From: Massospora cicadina
Lineage: Eukaryota; Entomophthoromycota; Entomophthoromycetes; Entomophthorales; Entomophthoraceae
Direction: 5' to 3'
DNA length: 64,000 bases
NCBI GenBank assembly: GCA_022478985.1
Contig: JAKSZP010013556.1
Location: forward strand, 1 to 64,000
The number at the start of each line of letters is the position of its first letter. Positions within the stretch are counted from its first letter, which is position 1. The position numbers and the translations under genes are program-made. Of the stretch, positions 58,401 to 64,000 are shown piece by piece. The notes beneath the pieces are model-generated. The model ran no database searches. It saw only the letters and a program-made list of their open reading frames with translations, and was not told the origin of the DNA.

Positions 58401-59700
58401 GCCCATTGGGCCAACCAGCCTTCTGGTCCCTTCAGGTTATGAAGCCAGTGCAGAGATGAGTGGTCATTTATGACTTTAAAGTGTGTTCCATGTATGTAGA
58501 CTCAGAATTGTTTGCAGGCATGGATGACCTTCAACCATTCTCACTCCATCACAGTATAGTTTCTTTCCGCTGGTGACAGTGTTCTACTCAAATAGGCTAC
58601 TGGATGTTCATTCCCATTGTCATCTAATTGACTTAGAACAGCTCCAATTACCATTAATGAGGCATCCTCTTAGATTATGAATTTCTGACTATAATTTGGA
58701 TATTTGAAAACTGGGCTACTCATGAGATATTTTTGGAGCTTATCAAATGACTTCTGGGCCTCTTTGTTCCACAAAAATCCCTTTTTTGGATCCTTGAGTA
58801 GGTGAAATAGAGGTTTAGTGATTCCAGCAAAGTCTTTGATGAATTGGTAATAGTACCCAACCATTCCCAAAAAGACTTGAGTATCTCAAACACTTTTTGG
58901 GATTGACATCCGCTTGATAGCTTCTATTTTTATGGGTTGCAGTTGTAATCCGTTAAGTTTATAACAAACCCTAAGTATTTGAGTCCTTTTTTGAAAAAAT
59001 GGCATTTTCTCAGCTTAAAAATTAGATTTGCCACTGTCAACCGCTTAAAAACTTACTCCAGATGCTTTAAATAATTGGAGAAGGTCCTACTGAAGATGTT
59101 GATATTGTCTAAGTATACTAGCATGCAGGATAGCTTCAGGTCACTAAGTATGGAATCCATAGCATGCTGGAAAGTCACCAGTGTGTTGCATAAATCTTGG
59201 AGCATTTTGGTTGGCTGGTATAGTCCTTGTGCAGTAATTATTGCACATTTTTCCTGATCTTCTTTTGGCAAGTCAATTTTCCAATAGCCCAAAATCAGAT
59301 CCATAGCCAAAAAGTACTTTGCCTTCCCCAGGCAATCAAGCATGTTGTTGATTCAGGGCAGCAGATAGGAGTCTTTTTTAGTGATCTTGTTTGGTCAGCA
59401 ATAGTCAAACAATACTCAATATGATCTGTCCTTCTTTTTTACCAACAGGATTGGACTTGTCCATGGGTTTGATAACAGAATGAGTAACCCATGTTCCACT
59501 AACTTACTTATTTCATCGCTGACCTCCACTTCTGCTGCTCTTGACCTATGAACAGATCTCATTCATATTGGCAGACATTCCCCAGTACCAACTTTGTGGA
59601 GTACATTTTTTGCGCATCCTAAGTCATGATTGTTCAGAGTGAATATCATCCAATATTTTTCAAATAATCAAAGCATTTCCTGCTGATTCATAGTCAGATT
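58401..59700 (-). pseudogene. Element L reverse transcriptase and RNase H
   Basis: RT: FLAMDLILGYWKIDLPKEDQ and a palm box at 59104-59115 reading YLDN, second Asp changed to Asn (GAC|AAT fits CpG decay), then GMVGYYYQFIKDFAGITKPL (58670-58870). RNase H: ASLMVIGAVLSQLDDNGNEH, AYLSRTLSPAERNYTV and HSSLHWLHNLKGPEGWLAQW, ending GVIHQNANGLS. Stops and frameshifts split the domains. Confidence 0.82.
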
Positions 59701-60760
59701 GGCTAGCTGCTTGTGATCCACTAATACATTGACACTTTTGGTAACTACTGCCAGCAATTCCATTTCAGAAAATGATCCAGATTCATGAAAAGCATATAGT
59801 TCCACCGTTGGAAGCAAGTGCAGAAATGCAATGGTCTGCTTTTTTTCAATTTTTATCAGCTTCTCTCCCAGATTGGCTACTAATACTCATATCTCTTCAT
59901 GATCTGGCATTAAGATCCCTGATGCAACCCACAGTTCAATCCTTGATTTTTCTCAGAGATTGATGATTTTTCTATATAGCTGTTCTGAAAGTTTCAATGT
60001 TACCTGGTGTTAACTATGATTTGAGTCTCCAGCAAAATAATGTTTTCTGCATTCACCCTTAGAAATATTCCCCATATTCCATAATTTCTGTCAGCATTGG
60101 TTTCTGTTTCCATCAGACTAGTTTATAGTGAATGGGTATAATACCATTACTATAAATTAAATTGACAAAGTTATCCTTCTTTGTCAGTGGAGTTTCTCCT
60201 TTCCACTGATAAACCAAAGGCAACGTCTGCCCCAATATTGTCAGGGTGTTTTCTTCAGAATCACATTTCACCCCATACTTCCTCAAGAACTCTGTCCCAA
60301 TAAGTATATCATATTTTGGATTGGCCAGTACTATAGCAGAAACTGACACCATCAGCAATCCAAACTAAAGTGGTAGTGCACTGTAGGCTCCACATGAGAT
60401 GGTAATGTCTGGTCCAGCCATTCCATACTCTTTTTGGTGCTCCAAATCAGGTGAGATTTTCATACATTTCACTAATTTGGTGGAAACAATGTTGATTGGC
60501 GCTCCACTATCAATTATGACTCAGACTCTTATCCTATTGACTAGAATATTGACATAGGTACACTCCAAGTACTGTAATAAAGTATTTACTGAATGGATAG
60601 TGGCCTTATTCACCAAATCAAGTGTGTGGATTATTTGAGCAGATAAATTGGGGAATGACTCCTTGATTGCGCTGATAGGTAAAGAAACGTTAGCCTCATC
60701 CAACTTCATTTTGACTAAGTCTTCAGGGCTCTTGGCAGATCTAACTTTCTCTGCTAGCTG
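59701..60760 (-). pseudogene. Element L protease and linker
   Basis: VIIDSGAPINIVSTKLVKCM (near 60450-60515) is a retropepsin active site with Asp intact. EYGMAGPDITISCGAYSALP, a TAG stop, and NPKYDILIGTEFLRKYGVK (60113-60358) follow. The N-terminal segment 60521-60709 leads in. 59701-60110 is the linker to RT. Confidence 0.8.
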
Positions 60761-62239
60761 TCATATGTAGGGCTGAGTGACCTCACTAACAATTTTGGGA
60801 TTGATCCCCTTTGCTTTGGCTCAAGTTATAGTGTTAACATCCAAGTTAATTCCCTGATGGAGTGGATCTGGTGAGTCATCATCCACAAATAGATCAGAGA
60901 TATCGATTTCCTCTCTCATTATGTCAGGCGGGACAGGTTTATCAGCAGTACTAGATTGTCCCTGATCTAGACTGCTGGTCCTTTTCCCAAATCTGAACCA
61001 GTCTCTTGAGGTTGAACGAGATTAATCTGATCCTTTGGCTTTCTTTCCCAACACTGGGCAATTACATGGCCTGACTTCCCACATTGGAAACAGCAGTTTG
61101 TCAATTTGTCCACTCATTTTTGAACTTTGGGTTTACTTCCTGACACAACTTGACCCTCAGATTCTTTAGATGGCTCAGCAAATTTGACAATATTTTGGCC
61201 TTTGTTTGAATTACTTTAAAAGTATGATTGGGAGCATCAAACGTGGCTCCAAGCATCTTCAGATGGTCTACCATCTGAGAGGTTGTTGTTTCAGTCACTA
61301 GTGCTGCCACCATAATCTGATGCAAGTCTTGGTAGGGCCAAAGTGCCAACTGCATGGCTATGCATATGTCAAAGTTGCTTAACACATTTGCTCCTGCCAA
61401 GATCTGAGCTTCTTGGTAAAAACGGGTGGCAAAACTAGCCAGAGTCTCATCTTTGAGGAATTGGATACCCATGAACTTTTGTTTACTATTTGCCATCCAA
61501 GTAGGGCTTCCAAACTCCAACATAATGGCAGTTTTGGCTTCCATGTATGACCAATTGTCCCCATTGAGGTGAGGAAGCACCAGATTTTGGCAGTCTGTGC
61601 TAAGGCAGTTCATTACAGTTACTGCTTTTTGTCAGTTCACATAGCCAAACATGGTCATCTCAAATAAGCGAAAGAACACCGGGGGCGTTATCCCAGTGAA
61701 AGGTGGGCAATTTTGGTGTATTTCAAAATTCCTCAGTTGCTCCGCTAATAGGAGATCCTGACCCAGCTACTTGAGAAGCCATTGAAGTGACTTCAAAAGT
61801 CATTTCTGACACACCAGCAAATGGTTTAGGCATGTTTTGGGGTGGAGAGGTCTTATTGCTTGGCATTTCACATGCCTTTGCTTTGGCATCATTTGCCTCA
61901 AATTGTTCACAATCACATTGGTGTTTCTCCAACTCCTCTATACACTTGGTCATTTTCTCCATCTCCTCATGAAACTGTCAGATGTGTTCTTAATCCACTT
62001 CCCATTTGGTTTTCTAAAATAAAATTTCCTTGATGAGTTCACCCTCTTTCTGCTTCAAAGTGGCAACTTTTCCGCATAGGTCATTATTAACTATTCCTAA
62101 TTGTTTGAGAAAATCCTCCGCCTTGATCATATGCTCTTCTAATGTACTAACATCAGCCTGAGATGCTGAGCTGAGCACATTTTCATTGATAGCCTGTAGT
62201 TCCACCCCAGAGCTTCTGAAGCTCTTCCTTAAAAGACAT
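60761..62239 (-). pseudogene. Element L gag
   Basis: Gag opens at the ATG complementary to 62237-62239 (MSFKEELQKLWGG), 35 bp from the primer site, and shifts frame soon after. An N-terminal coiled coil follows (62014-62205 and 61723-61962, EELEKHQCDCEQFEAND). The capsid is in the 170-residue frame 61101-61613 (LPHLNGDNWSYMEAKTAIML). A perfect CCHC zinc knuckle, CFQCGKSGHVIAQC, lies near 61045-61090. Frame breaks inactivate it. Confidence 0.85.
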
Positions 62240-62273
62240 TGTTATTTTAAATTGGCTTTTGACAACTCAACTA

Positions 62274-62292
62274 CCCCTGTAGTGAGCACCAA
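62274..62292 (-). promoter_or_regulatory. Element L candidate tRNA primer-binding site
   Basis: In element orientation the 5' LTR is followed by TTGGTGCTCACTACAGGGG, the same site as in element H. The primer tRNA is not named because I cannot check its 3' end. Confidence 0.65.
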
Positions 62293-63239
62293 TGTTAAAA
62301 TCTTGGGCTTTGTTGGCTTGCTTTTGGCCCTAGATTTCAACTGCACAGATTTGTGGATCCTTGCGTTGATTATTTGATTGAATTTGATAGACTGGGGCAA
62401 TAATAGTATGAAGACTATTATTAAAGTTGAATCCCCAAAAGCCACGTTGAGAGTATTGTCCAACGCTAGACAGGTGCTTCTTCCTCTTGAAGATATTTTG
62501 ATACTGGTAGGGAACACTTTCCCTATTCCCTTTTCACAGAGCCAAGCGGAGATTTTGATAAAACCAACCTAAGGATATCTGATCCTTGCACTTTTCTCTT
62601 AAGAGTAATGTTTAAACAACCAATGTTAAACAATAAAATTATTATTAAGTTTGAATCTGCTTTTATTAGGCATTTAATTGGGGTCATTATAGTTGGAATT
62701 GGCACACAACTTTTCAGCTATCCGCTGAGAATATTTGTGCTACTATACTGGTCTGACCAACAGTGTTAAGCACCAAATCTCATTGGGTACTGTTGCCTTG
62801 GGTTTTTTAGGCAGCATAATCCTCAGGTGTTCAATGGACCAACAATTTGTAATAGGTACTTGAAACTGATTGTTTCAGCCAATGATGATTCCACTCTTCC
62901 TCCAGCATTTGAACATTTTGGTAGTTTCTGATGACTTCAATACATTCCACTCTGAACAATTCCCTATAATTCGACCATCTATGATCCTAATATCAAATTA
63001 TTGCTTAATTTCATTGGGGATGATGCCCAACAAAATTACCTTTCAGCGGCCTCAAATATTATCAAGGATAATGCCTGACAATAATTTATTAGTTTAAACT
63101 TCTAATATCATTGGGGATGCCACCTGACAATATTCTCATTAATCAGCCACTATTGCCAATCCTCTACAATTATAACTTAATTGTCAAATCTTATATTTGG
63201 TCAAAGGGTTGGATTATGTGGTCATCTGCAATTCTGACA
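62293..63239 (-). repeat. Element L 5' LTR
   Basis: 947 bp, aligning with 55561-56509 over its whole length; most differences are transitions. It is followed by TGTAT, the target duplication. Confidence 0.94.
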
Positions 63240-63244
63240 TGTAT

Positions 63245-64000
63245 TTATGTACCCACTTTGGTCAGGTACAGATACAGTACTGGGGGCTCCTAAGACATAG
63301 TAACTGGCATACATCAAGTCTTCATCCTGGTGATTGTCCTCTCCTTCCATGTGTAGATTTGCCCAATTTATAGTTCCAGGGGTTTCCTCTTTTTTTGAAG
63401 GGTGTTTTTCTTCATCACCTTTTATTAGATAATATTGCCAATAGTGACAAGGCTTGTGACATTTGTGGCATGTAAACTCCTTGTGCTTATACCATGGAAC
63501 TGGTTTGAAGTTCTTGTCTTTTAGCTTGTCATTCTTGTCCTGTGTAGCATACACTGCTTTTCTAACTCTGTGTGTTGGTTGAGTCATTGGTTTGTTTTCA
63601 ATATTATAAGTTCCTTGCACATCAAGTAAAGCTTCCTTGATGTCCTTAAAAGATCCAGCTGTTTTGACTGCAAGTGTCATGTGCATCTTGAGGGCTGTGT
63701 GTGCTTCTAACAAACTGAGTAGGACAGTCTTTGCGGTAGGTAAGTCTAAGGTCCCTGTTGTGCATAGTTGTTGTGCTCAAAGGTAGTATCAAGTGGCATA
63801 GTTCACAACTGTCTCCATCTTGCCCATTTTCATCAATATGAACTCTTGATTCATATTCTCAACATCCTATGCGCTACCAAATTCTGATAACAGGATTTCC
63901 TTAACCTCAGTCCAGGTCAAACTAGGGAATAAACTAGCGCTGAGTATCTCCTGCACTTTGCAGCTCATGCAGCCTTAAACGTGACTAGCCTTCTGCTTGT
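63245..64000 (-). pseudogene. Element K gag, partial
   Basis: The 163-residue frame (63222-63713) continues a capsid (LEAHTALKMHMTLAVKTAGS) into a basic region and a zinc knuckle CHKCHKPCHYWQYY, in which the last Cys is Tyr. The N-terminal capsid lies in shifted frames to the window edge (MKMGKMETVVNYAT, then TAKTVLLSL). It ends where L is inserted; the protease continues at 55560. Confidence 0.75.

Larger units (their letters stand above)
55561..63239 (-). mobile_element. Element L: complete but inactivated Ty3/Gypsy element
   Basis: LTRs of 949 bp (55561-56509) and 947 bp (62293-63239) are flanked by a perfect 5-bp duplication, TGTAT (55556-55560 and 63240-63244). The minus-strand interior holds primer site, gag, protease, RT, RNase H, integrase and a tail with a 42-bp repeat. 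The polypurine tract AAGAAGGGGGATG precedes the 3' LTR. It shares its primer site with H. Confidence 0.95.
51471..64000 (-). mobile_element. Element K: old Ty3/Gypsy element split by L, open to the right
   Basis: Minus-strand integrase, RNase H, RT and protease (51471-55560) and gag (63245 to the window end) belong together. Leaving out L and one TGTAT joins them. K's 3' LTR is not found at its left end, where the frame runs into the J stretch, and its 5' LTR lies beyond the window. Confidence 0.75.

Noticed and set aside
1..64000. Neurospora-type RIP as the main cause of decay
   Set aside because: RIP mostly changes CpA to TpA. The paired CA/TG differences and C|GAY losses seen here point to CpG decay instead. 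A smaller RIP share cannot be excluded without counts.
1..64000. Prokaryotic operons, CRISPR arrays, tRNA or rRNA genes
   Set aside because: No regular spacer arrays, cloverleaf or rRNA signatures were seen; short direct repeats are all explained by LTRs, target duplications or the 42-bp repeat.

Overview
This is eukaryotic DNA made almost entirely of broken Ty3/Gypsy LTR retrotransposons inserted into one another. I find no host gene, tRNA, rRNA, CRISPR or prokaryotic feature. The best guess for the source is a transposon-rich compartment of a fungal genome. Several elements are chromoviruses, with an integrase that ends in a chromodomain, and three of them carry what looks like Tf1-type self-priming. 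That combination is common in fungi, but the species cannot be fixed from the sequence. CpG is rare: 68-1097 holds none.

Layout. Positions 1-1097 hold an LTR tail and AT-rich debris. Element A (+, 1098-20354) is interrupted by element B (+, 3459-10451), a solo LTR (12118-13019) and chromovirus C (-, 13636-19684). A remnant 'I' (20355-21256) follows. Element G (-) starts at about 21257 and is split twice. H (+, 22449-35045) sits in its integrase and itself carries chromovirus D (-, 26745-32770). F (-, 36394-49260) sits in its RT/RNase H region and carries chromovirus E (-, 38632-45452), which in turn holds a solo LTR (40753-41594). G ends near 50560. After an unresolved LTR-like stretch, element K (-, 51471 to beyond the window) is split by element L (-, 55561-63239).

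The nesting rests on 5-bp target-site duplications, on matched LTR lengths (560/560 for B, 1150/1150 for F) and on reading frames or motifs that rejoin when an insert and one duplication are ignored. Relative age follows: A, G and K are old; B, C, F, H and L inserted into them; D, E and the solo LTRs (one LTR family) are youngest.

Points of most interest: (1) D, E and F have a primer-binding site complementary to an 11-nt site inside their own LTR, with a TATA-like box 30-32 bp upstream of that site. (2) Loss of catalytic Asp residues follows CpG decay: RT motifs with a C|GAY codon junction became Asn, while those without a CpG survive. (3) Element B's Gag contains a collagen-like Gly-X-Y run. 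(4) D, E and F have pol but no Gag-sized region. (5) D and E share a conserved antisense open frame in the place of gag. All coding regions appear defective; C is the least damaged.
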